A DNA stretch of 52,590 nt from positions 1 to 52,590 of the forward strand of contig NZ_JAIEFA010000039.1 in the NCBI RefSeq assembly GCF_029067145.1, written 5' to 3'. A model generated the notes under the pieces. The model was not told the origin of the DNA, ran no database searches, and worked only from the letters and a program-made list of their open reading frames with translations. The DNA comes from Helicobacter sp. GTDB lineage: Bacteria; Campylobacterota; Campylobacteria; Campylobacterales; Helicobacteraceae. The position numbers were made by a program, and so were the translations under genes. Shown here piece by piece: positions 25,829 to 34,816 of the stretch; positions within the stretch are counted from its first letter, which is position 1; each line of letters opens with the position of its first letter.

Positions 25829-27577
25829 ATGCGAAACATTATATTGCTTCTTGTTTTTGGTATTTTAGGGTATTTATTCTATGAGTCTAGTTCTTTTTTG
25901 GGCGCAAGTTCTGGAATCGCAATTTTCTTATTTGGAGTAATGTGTCTCAAAAATGGATTTAGTAACTTTAGCACTTTTATTGAAAGAGTGCTAAAAAAAT
26001 GGGCAAATACTGCCTCAAAAAGCCTGATTTTTGGTGCAATCTCCACAATGATTATGCAAAGCAGCGGGCTTGTTTCCGTGCTTGCTATTTCCTTTCTCTC
26101 TGCAGGATTTATTACATTAGGGCAGGGAATTGGGATTATCTTTGGTGCAAATCTTGGCACGACGATTGTCGCTTGGGTGATTGCGATTGCTGGGGTGAAA
26201 TTTGACATCTCCTCTATTACTATGCCTTTGCTTGTTTTTGGCGTGATTCTAAACTTCCAAAGCTCCAAAACCGCAAGGGCATTTGGCTCTATCCTGTGTG
26301 GAATCGGTTTTTTCTTTTTGGGTATTTCGCTTGTCAAAAGCGGCTTTAATGACTTAAAAGACATTATAGATATTGCGCAATATGGGCAAATGCCGGGCAT
26401 TATGGGAGTAGCACTTTTCGTGCTTGTGGGCATTATTCTCACCGTGGTAATGCAAAGCTCCAATGCAAGTTTGCTCGTAGCCATTACGATTCTAGCAGCT
26501 GGACAAATGAGCTATGAAAATGCACTTGGTTTTGCGATTGGTTCAAATATAGGTAGCACGGTAATGGCAATCATCGGCTCTATTGGCACAACAATTGCAG
26601 GCAAGCGACTTGCGGCAGCCCATTTGCTTTTTAATAGCGTAACTGCACTTGTGGCGGTAATTTTCTTGCATCAAATGATTTTTGTGGTGCGGTTCTTTTG
26701 TAATGAAGTTGGAATCGCAAGCAATGATTACATCTTGCAACTCACCGCATTCCACACATTGTTTAATCTCGTCGGCATTGCGCTGATGATGCCTTTTATC
26801 GGCAAAATGGTGCAATTCCTTGAAAAAGTCATCGTAGATAAAAAAGCGAAAGAATACGAGCCAATTTACCTAAACGATTCTATTGTAGAATACCCGGACA
26901 CCGCGATTGAAGCCTTGCGCAACGAAATGGAACATCTCTATGATAACTGCTTCTTAGTTCTTACCTATGCGCTTGGATTTACACGCAAAGAAATTCATTC
27001 CAATACGCCTTTCCGCGAAATTATTGCAAAGAAAAAGCTTTATCGGCGTGATGTAGATTTTGATAATTTTTATCAAAAAAATATCAAATATTTGTTTGAT
27101 AAAATGTTTGACTTTGCGACGATTGCACAAACTCATATCCACGACAAAGAACAGATGAATGAGATTGTCCATATCAAAAATGCTGCGCGTCGCGCGGTAG
27201 AATCCGTCCATCAACTCAAAATGCTTTATCGCAACCTAAAAAGTGCGACACAAACTTCTAATGGTGCGCTAATGGAGCTTTATAATGAAATACGCATTGA
27301 TTTAGCCGAACTTTTACGCAGTATTGAGAATCTTGAAAAAAGCTCTGATGAAAATATTCAATTAATCCTTGCGAGCATTCGCAAGGTTTCTCAGCAATTA
27401 GACCAAACCGATGACAATGCAATCAATAAGGTAGAAAAACTGATTCTTGATAATAAAATCCATGCGACAAATGTTTCCTCTATTTTAAACGACATTGACA
27501 CCGCAAACAAAATCAGCAAAGACTTACTAGTGATGACACAGCATCTTTACACTGAACAATACGCACCTATAAATTAA
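25829..27577 (+). CDS. Na+/phosphate cotransporter (NptA/PhoU-like)
   Basis: A 582-residue protein. The membrane domain (about 1-345) carries the two inverted repeat signatures: MQSSGLVSVLAIS near 73, and MQSSNASLLVAIT near 209. The latter is followed by GSNIGSTVMA, with GANLGTTIVA after the first. The C-terminal 230 residues are helical and resemble PhoU, the usual fusion in this family. It couples sodium entry to phosphate uptake or release in the inner membrane. AAGGA lies 7 nt before the ATG. It stands alone. Confidence 0.92.
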   Translation: MRNIILLLVFGILGYLFYESSSFLGASSGIAIFLFGVMCLKNGFSNFSTFIERVLKKWANTASKSLIFGAISTMIMQSSGLVSVLAISFLSAGFITLGQGIGIIFGANLGTTIVAWVIAIAGVKFDISSITMPLLVFGVILNFQSSKTARAFGSILCGIGFFFLGISLVKSGFNDLKDIIDIAQYGQMPGIMGVALFVLVGIILTVVMQSSNASLLVAITILAAGQMSYENALGFAIGSNIGSTVMAIIGSIGTTIAGKRLAAAHLLFNSVTALVAVIFLHQMIFVVRFFCNEVGIASNDYILQLTAFHTLFNLVGIALMMPFIGKMVQFLEKVIVDKKAKEYEPIYLNDSIVEYPDTAIEALRNEMEHLYDNCFLVLTYALGFTRKEIHSNTPFREIIAKKKLYRRDVDFDNFYQKNIKYLFDKMFDFATIAQTHIHDKEQMNEIVHIKNAARRAVESVHQLKMLYRNLKSATQTSNGALMELYNEIRIDLAELLRSIENLEKSSDENIQLILASIRKVSQQLDQTDDNAINKVEKLILDNKIHATNVSSILNDIDTANKISKDLLVMTQHLYTEQYAPIN

Positions 27578-27661
27578 TCTTGTTGGAATCTCTCGCGATT
27601 CCACCTTTGCGGCAAGCTCAAGCAAACATTGCCTTATACTTGTAAAAGCTACTACAAGACT

Positions 27662-28723
27662 TTAAATATTTTTAATTTTATCAGAATATTTCAAGCGATA
27701 TTTTTTGATATTTTCTTGCGCTACCTTCTGCATATCTGCCACCTTGTCAAATTCATCTAAAATTTCTTTACCAAGCAAGGTTTCAATCGCATCTTCGCGC
27801 GTTACGACTCCATAAAATTGCCCATATCTATCTTGCACGACAAAGAGCTGTTCTTTTTGGGCGATAAAAAGATTCAACAATTTTAACACGGAAACATTAA
27901 AGGACACAACATATACTGGACGCATTAAATCACCAATTGTTTGTTGATTGACATTTTCTTGTGCTTTATTTAATCCCACCTCTAAAATATCCTGTGTATG
28001 CACAATACCAATTACAGAATCCACATTTTCTCCATAGACAGGAATCCGCGAATAGTTATAAATATCTTGCGTATTTAATGCCTTTTGTATTGTGTCGCTA
28101 TAACACAACGAAACCACTACACTGCGAGGCGTTAAAATGTCAATAGCTTGATAATTTTTCAGCTTTAAGAGATTCTCTATAATAAATTCCTCGCGCATAG
28201 AAATTGAGCCGCTTTGATGCCCGATTTGACTTGCCGCTAGAATCTCATCGCGCCCAATAAATAAACTTGAGCTTGTTTTGACAAAACGCGTAATCAGCTT
28301 TGCCACAATCACAAAAGGAAAGACAATTTTCAAAAGATAATGAATACTTAGGGTTACATAAGGTGCTAAAATCTTCCAATAAGTCGCACCAATTGTTTTG
28401 GGCAGAATTTCAGAGAAATAAATCAGTACGATAGTTAAAATGCTCGCTCCCAATGCCTGATAGTTCAATCCATAAAGGCTTGCGACTTGGATTCCGACAC
28501 CTGTCGCTGCCGCAGTTGTTGCAAAGGTATTTAATACTAAAATCGCTCCCTCTGCATCATCTACATTTTCTTTAAGATGTTTCAGATAACCACCTACTTT
28601 TGGGTTTTGTTTTTCAAAACTTGCGACAAAAGAGGGGGTGATAGATAAAAAAACAGATTCCATAATAGAGCACAAAAAAGTAAAAACAATCGCAATTAAA
28701 CAATAGACAATTAAAAGAATCAT
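27662..28723 (-). CDS. CNNM/CBS-domain membrane protein, copy 2
   Basis: A 353-residue protein of the CorC/CNNM (hemolysin-related) family. Three or four membrane helices with LNTFATTAAATGVG and SEILPKTIGATYWK (about 63-120) form the DUF21 domain. A CBS pair follows (about 195-330: DILTPRSVVVSL...RIPVYGENVDSVIGIVHTQDIL). Family members are linked to Mg or Co efflux and membrane ion homeostasis. It lies 8 nt after its paralogue, with AGGAG 5 nt before the ATG. No C-terminal CorC-HlyC domain is seen. Confidence 0.88.
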   Translation of the reverse strand: MILLIVYCLIAIVFTFLCSIMESVFLSITPSFVASFEKQNPKVGGYLKHLKENVDDAEGAILVLNTFATTAAATGVGIQVASLYGLNYQALGASILTIVLIYFSEILPKTIGATYWKILAPYVTLSIHYLLKIVFPFVIVAKLITRFVKTSSSLFIGRDEILAASQIGHQSGSISMREEFIIENLLKLKNYQAIDILTPRSVVVSLCYSDTIQKALNTQDIYNYSRIPVYGENVDSVIGIVHTQDILEVGLNKAQENVNQQTIGDLMRPVYVVSFNVSVLKLLNLFIAQKEQLFVVQDRYGQFYGVVTREDAIETLLGKEILDEFDKVADMQKVAQENIKKYRLKYSDKIKNI

Positions 28724-28731
28724 ACAATCTC

Positions 28732-29697
28732 CTAACGATGTTGCAAATTACCAACACCAAGTGCGGCATTAATCACATCTTCTAATGCGACAACGCCAAC
28801 GACATTTTGCTCACTATCCACAACCAAAAACAAATGCTCTTTCTGCAAAATAAATTTTTCTAGCAAATCTAACAGCCCCATTTCAGATTCTACTTTTGTA
28901 ATATTCTTTGCAATGCTTTTGAGCGCCTCTTGACCCCTTTTCTCAAGGCTAGCGTGTAAAATACTCTTTTTAAAAACAATGGAGTGGATTTGGTCTATTG
29001 TATCGGCATACAAAGGAATCCTAGAATATTGATGAACATTAGGAATATTCAAAGATTCATCTATGCTCATCCCCTCTTGCAAGGCAAAGATTTTTTCTTT
29101 TGGCATCATAATGTTTTTGACTTTCAGGGTTTTTTGCAAAATCAAATGCTCTAAAATATCTCCCTCTAATTCATTGATAGAGCCGCTTTTTTCCCCTAAA
29201 TCCATAATCGCCAAAATCTCATCACGGCTCATTTGATTTGCGTCTTTTCTTTTAAATAAATGCGTAATAATGCGTGAAATATAAACAAAAGGAAAAGTAA
29301 TGCAATAAAGCACGAAAATACAATAAGACATCGGAGAAACAATCATTTTCCAATAAGTCGCACCAATTGTTTTGGGCAGAATTTCAGAAAGATATAAAAT
29401 ACACAATGTCATAAACAAAGCAACAAACCCCTGCCAATCTTGCCCAAAAATCTCCACAGCCTGCGCACCAACTCCTGCTGCTCCCACGGTGTTGGCGAAA
29501 GTATTGACAACCAAAATTGCCCCCACAGCATTGTCAATATTTGCTTTAAGATATTTTAAAATCTTGCCACTTCTAGTGTGTGTTTTTGCATAGCTTTCCA
29601 TAAAAGGCGGCGTAACAGAGAGTAAAGCCGCTTCTAACACAGAACAAACAAAAGAAATCACGATTGCCAATAAAAAATAACCAATTAGAGAAAACAT
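28732..29697 (-). CDS. CNNM/CBS-domain membrane protein, copy 1
   Basis: A 321-residue paralogue of the gene that follows it, with the same layout: DUF21 membrane domain including VNTFANTVGAAGVG and SEILPKTIGATYWK, then two CBS repeats (KNIMMPKEKIFAL...VGVVALEDVI). The pair arose by tandem duplication. The N-terminal transmembrane blocks are far more alike than the CBS parts, so the regulatory inputs may differ. GGAG lies 6 nt before the ATG. The promoter lies in 29698-29800, with TAAAAT on the minus strand as a candidate -10. Confidence 0.88.
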   Translation of the reverse strand: MFSLIGYFLLAIVISFVCSVLEAALLSVTPPFMESYAKTHTRSGKILKYLKANIDNAVGAILVVNTFANTVGAAGVGAQAVEIFGQDWQGFVALFMTLCILYLSEILPKTIGATYWKMIVSPMSYCIFVLYCITFPFVYISRIITHLFKRKDANQMSRDEILAIMDLGEKSGSINELEGDILEHLILQKTLKVKNIMMPKEKIFALQEGMSIDESLNIPNVHQYSRIPLYADTIDQIHSIVFKKSILHASLEKRGQEALKSIAKNITKVESEMGLLDLLEKFILQKEHLFLVVDSEQNVVGVVALEDVINAALGVGNLQHR

Positions 29698-29822
29698 TGA
29701 ATCTCCATAATTCTCAAAACCTTTAATTAAAATAATTTTACAACATAAATATTACCATAAAAGCGAAACAAAATGAAGCGAATTTGTCATACGATAATTT
29801 TTGTTATCACAAGCCAAACGAT

Positions 29823-30233
29823 TCAAATTTGCAACCTCAAAACCCAAGTTCGCCTTACAGAAAATTCTTGCAAAAACTCTTTGCTGCTATCCCGATAAAC
29901 TCCAAAAATATCCACAAAATAAAATGCTTCCAGATTCTTTTTGTCCCCCTCTAATCTTTTGACTACTGCCTTGTAATGAAAATCCTCCGCAATCACCCTA
30001 GAAAAAACCATAAAATCTTGAATGGGTGGGTTTATGGATTGAAGTTCTACTTTTAACTGCTCTTTAAAACTTAATAGATATAAGTCTAGCCATAAAATCT
30101 GCTGATTCATTGATTTTAAATCCTGCTTAAACGATTCGCTTTTAAGTCCTAAAATCAAAACCAATGCCCCTAGAAAAACGAGCAAAGTCAAAGGCAATAA
30201 AACTACTCCTCTCGAATGCTTATGGCAACGCAT
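29823..30233 (-). CDS. Minor pseudopilin, GspK/PilX-like
   Basis: A 136-residue protein with a short basic leader (MRCHKHSRG) before a long hydrophobic helix starting VVLLPLTLLVFL. This is a prepilin-type N-terminus. The fifth residue after the likely cleavage site is not Glu, as is typical of GspK-type tip pseudopilins. Its start overlaps the stop of the preceding pseudopilin gene (TAATG), so the two are coupled. It is the last gene of a three-pseudopilin operon divergent from GspE and GspF genes. The exact pseudopilin class is inferred. Confidence 0.65.
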   Translation of the reverse strand: MRCHKHSRGVVLLPLTLLVFLGALVLILGLKSESFKQDLKSMNQQILWLDLYLLSFKEQLKVELQSINPPIQDFMVFSRVIAEDFHYKAVVKRLEGDKKNLEAFYFVDIFGVYRDSSKEFLQEFSVRRTWVLRLQI

Positions 30234-31075
30234 TATTCAACCTCAACGACAAGAGTATTCGCACAATGTGGATTCCCTCTTGCGTCATTGACGCAAATTT
30301 CAAGTGCAATACCCAAGGCAGTTTTAGCAATCTTAAAATCCGCAATCTCTTGGATAATCTCTTGCATATTGCGCGCAACACCTTGTAATTGGCTTTTGGA
30401 TTCCAAAACAATAGAATCCCCAAAGGACAAGGAAGAAACAGAATGTAGAAAATACATTTTAGGCATTATTGGTATTGTGGCTTTTGCTTGTATAAAGCTC
30501 TTAAATAAAGGTGGAATCTCTAATGTGATTTGATTGGCATTAAGCCCTAAAATCTTTCCTTGAAATTTAGAATTATAAAAATCTTTTGGCGCAATGAAAT
30601 CTGAAGTAACAAAAAGTGCCTTTTGCGGTAAATTCACTTTTTGATAAACAGAGCATTTTTTGTTTAAGATTCCATTAGAACCCGAATCTATACTTAAAAA
30701 TTCTAGCGTTAAAACATCATTTATTTTGGCACTCTCTGGTGTAAAAAAGCCGTGCAGACAAGGCAGAGAATAATCTCCAATGACTACATATTCTTGTATT
30801 TTTTCATAAAAGATTAAACTCTTACCCTTAAGACTTAAAGGATTTGAGCCAATCTCCTCACCGCTGCTTAGCATAAGGCTTTCTAAATAAGAATTTTCAA
30901 GCAAGTGTTTAATTTGCAATAAAGCATTTTGCGCTTGGATTTCTTGAATAAAGCCATTGTTTTGGTGATGATAATTTTGATACATTCTAAGCAGCGTTGA
31001 ACCGCCTAAAACGCCTAAGATTCCTAACAAAATCAAAGTAAAAAGCATTTCAATTAAAGTCCATCCGCGTCGCAT
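30233..31075 (-). CDS. Type II secretion/competence pseudopilin with Glu5
   Basis: A 280-residue protein. The leader MRRG is followed by WTLIEMLFTLILLGILG, a clear prepilin peptidase site with Glu at +5. It is large for a pseudopilin (GspJ-like size), with a globular C-terminal domain of about 245 residues containing a few cysteines. AAGGAG is 5 nt before the ATG, and the gene lies 9 nt after the preceding one. In Campylobacter jejuni comparable genes belong to the cts DNA-uptake system, so a competence role is the likely reading. Confidence 0.75.
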   Translation of the reverse strand: MRRGWTLIEMLFTLILLGILGVLGGSTLLRMYQNYHHQNNGFIQEIQAQNALLQIKHLLENSYLESLMLSSGEEIGSNPLSLKGKSLIFYEKIQEYVVIGDYSLPCLHGFFTPESAKINDVLTLEFLSIDSGSNGILNKKCSVYQKVNLPQKALFVTSDFIAPKDFYNSKFQGKILGLNANQITLEIPPLFKSFIQAKATIPIMPKMYFLHSVSSLSFGDSIVLESKSQLQGVARNMQEIIQEIADFKIAKTALGIALEICVNDARGNPHCANTLVVEVE

Positions 31076-31084
31076 TGTTCTCCT

Positions 31085-31336
31085 TTAAGGAATCGTAGCG
31101 TTCATCTCATAAACAAGAGTGGAATCCAAAAGAGGAGAACGAAAAACACAATGCTCTGCTATCTTGTTACAAATTGGAACATTATAAATATCCACATCTT
31201 GCGTGATTCTAAAATTTTCTAACCCAATAACAGCCAAACTCCCCAACATTGCAGACATCAATATGCTTAGCACCAAAATAAAAATTAAAAACTCTAACAA
31301 GGCAAAAGCTTTTGTATGTGATTTCATTGCAAACAT
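31085..31336 (-). CDS. Small prepilin-like protein
   Basis: An 83-residue protein with leader MFAMKSHTKA and hydrophobic FALLEFLIFILVLSILM. Glu follows at the right place, but Ala stands where Gly usually precedes the cut. There are two C-terminal cysteines (PICNKIAEHC). A second ATG at 31327 could also be the start. It is the first gene of the pseudopilin operon, whose promoter must lie in 31337-31452, shared with the divergent SH3-TPR gene. It may be a GspI- or GspG-like minor component. Confidence 0.65.
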   Translation of the reverse strand: MFAMKSHTKAFALLEFLIFILVLSILMSAMLGSLAVIGLENFRITQDVDIYNVPICNKIAEHCVFRSPLLDSTLVYEMNATIP

Positions 31337-31452
31337 TCCAATAAATCCCTATTTTTTAAACATTTTTAAGTTTAATTATCTAAAAATTACTGCATATTCA
31401 AGCAAAAGTCAAGCATTTATCCAAAATAAATTCTAAAATATAAGGAGCAAAG

Positions 31453-32145
31453 ATGATAAAAACTGCTTTATTGTGTGCATTGAGCGGAATTATGCTTATC
31501 TTAGCGGGAAGCTTTGGGGATTTTAAAACCACACAAGATTCAAGAATCGCTCCAAGCAAACACAATAAACTATGCTTTTTTGTGCAATCTAGCACATTAA
31601 ATGTCCGCAATGCTCCGAGTTTAGAAGCAAAAATTATTCATCAATTACCACAAAATTCTAAAATATGTGAATATTTTGAAACACATAATGGATTTTTGCA
31701 CACTCAAGAGGGTTGGATTGCCACAAAATATTTGAATTTAGAGCCTAAAAAACCAAATTATACACGAGATTCCGCGCTTGCTTTACAAAACCATTCTAAT
31801 ACGATTCTTAATTATCAAGTCTCCAATAAACCAAAATTCAAGCTTACTAGCACAACAAAAAATTCTACTTCCATTGCACAAAATCAAAAATCTATGCAAA
31901 GCCCAATTATGCAAGCAAGAGCCGCAATGGATAACCAAAACTACACACGCGCCAAGAATCTAGCCCTACGCGCAAATCTTGCAAATCCAAAAGATTCAGA
32001 AAGTTGGGAAATCTTTGCTAAAAGCACTTATTTGGAGGGGAATCCAGAGGAAGCCATTTTGATTTTACAAAACTTCTTGCGACAAAACAATAACAAAGAT
32101 TTAACAAATCTTTTAAAACAAATGCAACAAGGGCAAAAAATTTGA
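31453..32145 (+). CDS. Exported SH3-domain and TPR-like protein of the secretion locus
   Basis: A 230-residue protein. An N-terminal signal or anchor helix (about 1-20) is followed by a bacterial SH3 domain (about 41-95: STLNVRNAPSLEAKII...EGWIATKYLNL). A linker rich in Asn, Thr and Ser comes next, then a TPR-like helical repeat (about 155-225: ARAAMDNQNYTRAKNLALRANLANPKDSESWEIFAKS). It overlaps the start of the GspE gene, so it is probably a periplasmic partner of the same machine, perhaps binding peptidoglycan. AAGGAG lies 7 nt before the ATG. I do not know a named homologue. Confidence 0.7.
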   Translation: MIKTALLCALSGIMLILAGSFGDFKTTQDSRIAPSKHNKLCFFVQSSTLNVRNAPSLEAKIIHQLPQNSKICEYFETHNGFLHTQEGWIATKYLNLEPKKPNYTRDSALALQNHSNTILNYQVSNKPKFKLTSTTKNSTSIAQNQKSMQSPIMQARAAMDNQNYTRAKNLALRANLANPKDSESWEIFAKSTYLEGNPEEAILILQNFLRQNNNKDLTNLLKQMQQGQKI

Positions 32146-33581
32146 TTGCTCAAAATTCGCAAAAGCATTGGAGTATTCAAGAAATTCATAAGGATTCTGC
32201 ACTGCGTCTTAGTGCGGAACAAATGCGACATTTCAACGCAATTATTGCACAAGAGATTCCACCAAATACACTAGAAATTGCTTTGCTAAACCCCTCCAAT
32301 AATCCCCACAAAGACACTCTCCAAAGTCTTTTTCAAAATTATATTTTAGAGTTTGGCGTAATTGGCTTGGACGATTTTAAAAAAACACTTGCGTGGCTAG
32401 AGCAAGAAGAGCAACTCCAAAAACTGCTCAAGAAAATCCGACAAGAAATTTATCAAGAATCCAAAGAAAAAGATTCAAGCATTCAAAGTCTTGTGCAGCT
32501 AATGCTACAAATTGCAGTATCCAAAAACGCAAGTGATGTGCATTTTGAACGCGATTTTGACTCTATGCGCGTGCGATTCCGCATTGATGGCGTATTGGTG
32601 GAATGTTTCACATTTGAATTATGGCTTTTTGCTCCTTTAAGCGCAAGTATTAAGCTGCTATCCCATTTGAATTTGACAGAATCCAAACTCCCACAAGATG
32701 GACGCTTTGAGCTAGAATTATTGCATTGTGATGACTTGCCTCGTCTCTTTGACTTTCGCGTCTCTACTCTGCCTTTAGTTGAGGGAGAATCTATCGTGCT
32801 TAGAATTTTAGACAAGCACAAAACTCTTTTGCCTTTAGAATCTTTGGGCTTTGGAGAGACAGAATTGACACAAATCCAATCGCTTTTTAACTTGCCCTAT
32901 GGGCTTGTGCTGATTACAGGACCTACGGGTAGCGGCAAAAGCACCACAATGTATGGAATCCTAAATATCTTAAAAGAGCGGAATCTCAAGATTATCACGC
33001 TTGAAGACCCTGTGGAATATCGCTTGCCGCATATCAATCAAGTGGCAATGAGCCAAAATGTCAGCTTTGCAAATGTCCTACGCAATGTCCTACGCCAAGA
33101 CCCCGATGTGATTATACTAGGAGAAGTGCGCGACAAAGAAAGCCTGCAAATCGCAATTCAAGCTGCTTTTACGGGACATTTAGTTTTTGCTACATTGCAC
33201 ACAAACGACGCATTAGATACGATTGTGCGCCTAAGAGATATGGGATTAGAGCCACATTTTATTGCGCAATCCCTTAGCGGAATCCTAGCACAGCGACTTT
33301 TGCGCAAACTCTGCAGATGCACTTTGGATAAACCAAATCCACAAGATACATCAGGCTGCGAATTATGCAATCACACGGGATATTTAGGCAGAATCGCAAT
33401 TGCTGAAATTGTGCTTGCTAGTAAGGATTTAGAAGATTTCATTCATCATCGGATAAGCAAACTAGAATTTTTAAAAAGGCTAGAGGAGCAAACACCAAAT
33501 TTCACATTAGAGCAAAAGGCTCATCAATTGGTTGCAAATGGAATCACGGATATGCGTGAAATTTATCGCGTGGTTAAATAA
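32142..33581 (+). CDS. GspE/PilB-family secretion ATPase (CtsE-like)
   Basis: A 479-residue hexameric ATPase that drives pseudopilus or pilus assembly. Walker A GPTGSGKST is at 260-268. LEDPVEYRLPHINQ is the Asp box, LRQDPDVIILGEVRD Walker B, and TGHLVFATLHTND the His box. A four-cysteine zinc-type knot (CRCTLDK...GCELC) follows at about 388-410. It starts with TTG overlapping the stop of the SH3-TPR gene. With the next gene it forms the inner-membrane motor. In related Campylobacter the same pair (ctsE and ctsF) is needed for natural transformation. Confidence 0.9.
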   Translation: MIAQNSQKHWSIQEIHKDSALRLSAEQMRHFNAIIAQEIPPNTLEIALLNPSNNPHKDTLQSLFQNYILEFGVIGLDDFKKTLAWLEQEEQLQKLLKKIRQEIYQESKEKDSSIQSLVQLMLQIAVSKNASDVHFERDFDSMRVRFRIDGVLVECFTFELWLFAPLSASIKLLSHLNLTESKLPQDGRFELELLHCDDLPRLFDFRVSTLPLVEGESIVLRILDKHKTLLPLESLGFGETELTQIQSLFNLPYGLVLITGPTGSGKSTTMYGILNILKERNLKIITLEDPVEYRLPHINQVAMSQNVSFANVLRNVLRQDPDVIILGEVRDKESLQIAIQAAFTGHLVFATLHTNDALDTIVRLRDMGLEPHFIAQSLSGILAQRLLRKLCRCTLDKPNPQDTSGCELCNHTGYLGRIAIAEIVLASKDLEDFIHHRISKLEFLKRLEEQTPNFTLEQKAHQLVANGITDMREIYRVVK

Positions 33582-34784
33582 ATGCCAAAATTCCAAGTCC
33601 AATACAAACAAAAAGGCAAGATTCAAACACAAACCTACAATGTCAAAACGCAAAGCGAATTAGAAAATAAACTCCAATCGCAACATCTTTTTGTTCTTAA
33701 AATCACGCCACAATCTAGCCTCAAAGACAAATTATTCACCCTTCAAACCCCTAAAACAAAAGAAATTTTAAGTGCTTTTTATGAGCTTAAACTCGGGCTT
33801 AAAGCGCATTTGCCTTTAAATTTGCTTTTAGAAAATCTCCAAACCCACACCAAAAATCCTCTCCTTAGTTCTCAATTTGCCAAAGCACTCTTTGCGCTTA
33901 ATTCTGGCAAATCCCTTTCTCTTAGTTTCAAAGAAGCAGGATTTTCAGATTTTATTTGTTCTATGCTAGAAATCGGACAAAAAGCCGATATGCTAGAACA
34001 AGCCATAGAATTTATCCTCATTGAGCTCAAAAATGCGCACAAGAATCGCAAGCTTTTGACCAAAATTTTGCTTTATCCGCTTTTGGTCAGCCTTGTAATG
34101 ATTGTTGTATTTTTAGGCATTACCTTATTTGTTTTGCCCCAATTTGAAGTTTTGTTCGCAAATATCAACGCGCCTTTGCCGCTTGTGAGTAGAAGTCTGC
34201 TTTTTATGCGCACGCTCGTGCTAGACTATGGCTACTTTAGCTTTCTTGGTCTCTGTGGAATCGCATTTTTTATTTACAGATTCTACAAGACTTCTCAAAA
34301 GTTTAGATGTTTTATGGATAGACTATGGCTTAGGATTCCTTATTTAGGCGCGGTGTTGCATTATTATCAACTCTCCCAATTTTTACTTAGTTTCTTTTGG
34401 CTTTACAAGAGCAAAGTGCCTTTACAAACTGCATTAGATATTTCATCTAAAGCACTTAGTAACGCGGAAATCAAGCAAAAAACCGAAAGGATTTTTGAAG
34501 CAATTGTGCGTGGAATCCCTATTGCACAAGCCTTTAGAGCAAGTGGTATATTGGATACTCTAAGTATCCAACTACTCTGTGGAGCGCAAAACGAAGAGGG
34601 ATTTTTAGAATCCCTAGAAGTTCTCCTTGAACTACACCAAGAAGAGCTCGCCACACATAGTGAAACCTTGCTTGCCTTAATTGAACCCCTTATGGTTCTT
34701 GTTTTGGGCGCTTTAGTTTTGTGGTTGGCTCTTGCGATTTTCCTACCTCTTTGGGAATTACCTATGCAAATCCAAACACTATAA
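33582..34784 (+). CDS. GspF-family inner-membrane platform protein (CtsF-like)
   Basis: A 400-residue protein with the duplicated GspF domain. Membrane helices lie at about 166-190, 215-235 and 372-395, with cytosolic helical bundles between. IAQAFRASGILD and ALIEPLMVLVLGALVLWL are typical. The N-terminal 60 residues (YKQKGKIQTQTYNVKTQSELENKL) form the ARMS-like segment that binds the ATPase. It starts directly after the GspE stop. No secretin or prepilin peptidase is in the window, so those must lie elsewhere. Confidence 0.9.
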   Translation: MPKFQVQYKQKGKIQTQTYNVKTQSELENKLQSQHLFVLKITPQSSLKDKLFTLQTPKTKEILSAFYELKLGLKAHLPLNLLLENLQTHTKNPLLSSQFAKALFALNSGKSLSLSFKEAGFSDFICSMLEIGQKADMLEQAIEFILIELKNAHKNRKLLTKILLYPLLVSLVMIVVFLGITLFVLPQFEVLFANINAPLPLVSRSLLFMRTLVLDYGYFSFLGLCGIAFFIYRFYKTSQKFRCFMDRLWLRIPYLGAVLHYYQLSQFLLSFFWLYKSKVPLQTALDISSKALSNAEIKQKTERIFEAIVRGIPIAQAFRASGILDTLSIQLLCGAQNEEGFLESLEVLLELHQEELATHSETLLALIEPLMVLVLGALVLWLALAIFLPLWELPMQIQTL

Positions 34785-34816
34785 ATCCAATGCGCAAAAG
34801 CACTTAAGAGCGAATC

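Noticed and set aside
25879..26484. 201-codon frame antisense to the Na/Pi cotransporter gene
   Set aside because: A shadow of a low-stop hydrophobic gene; the plus-strand frame is a clear family member.
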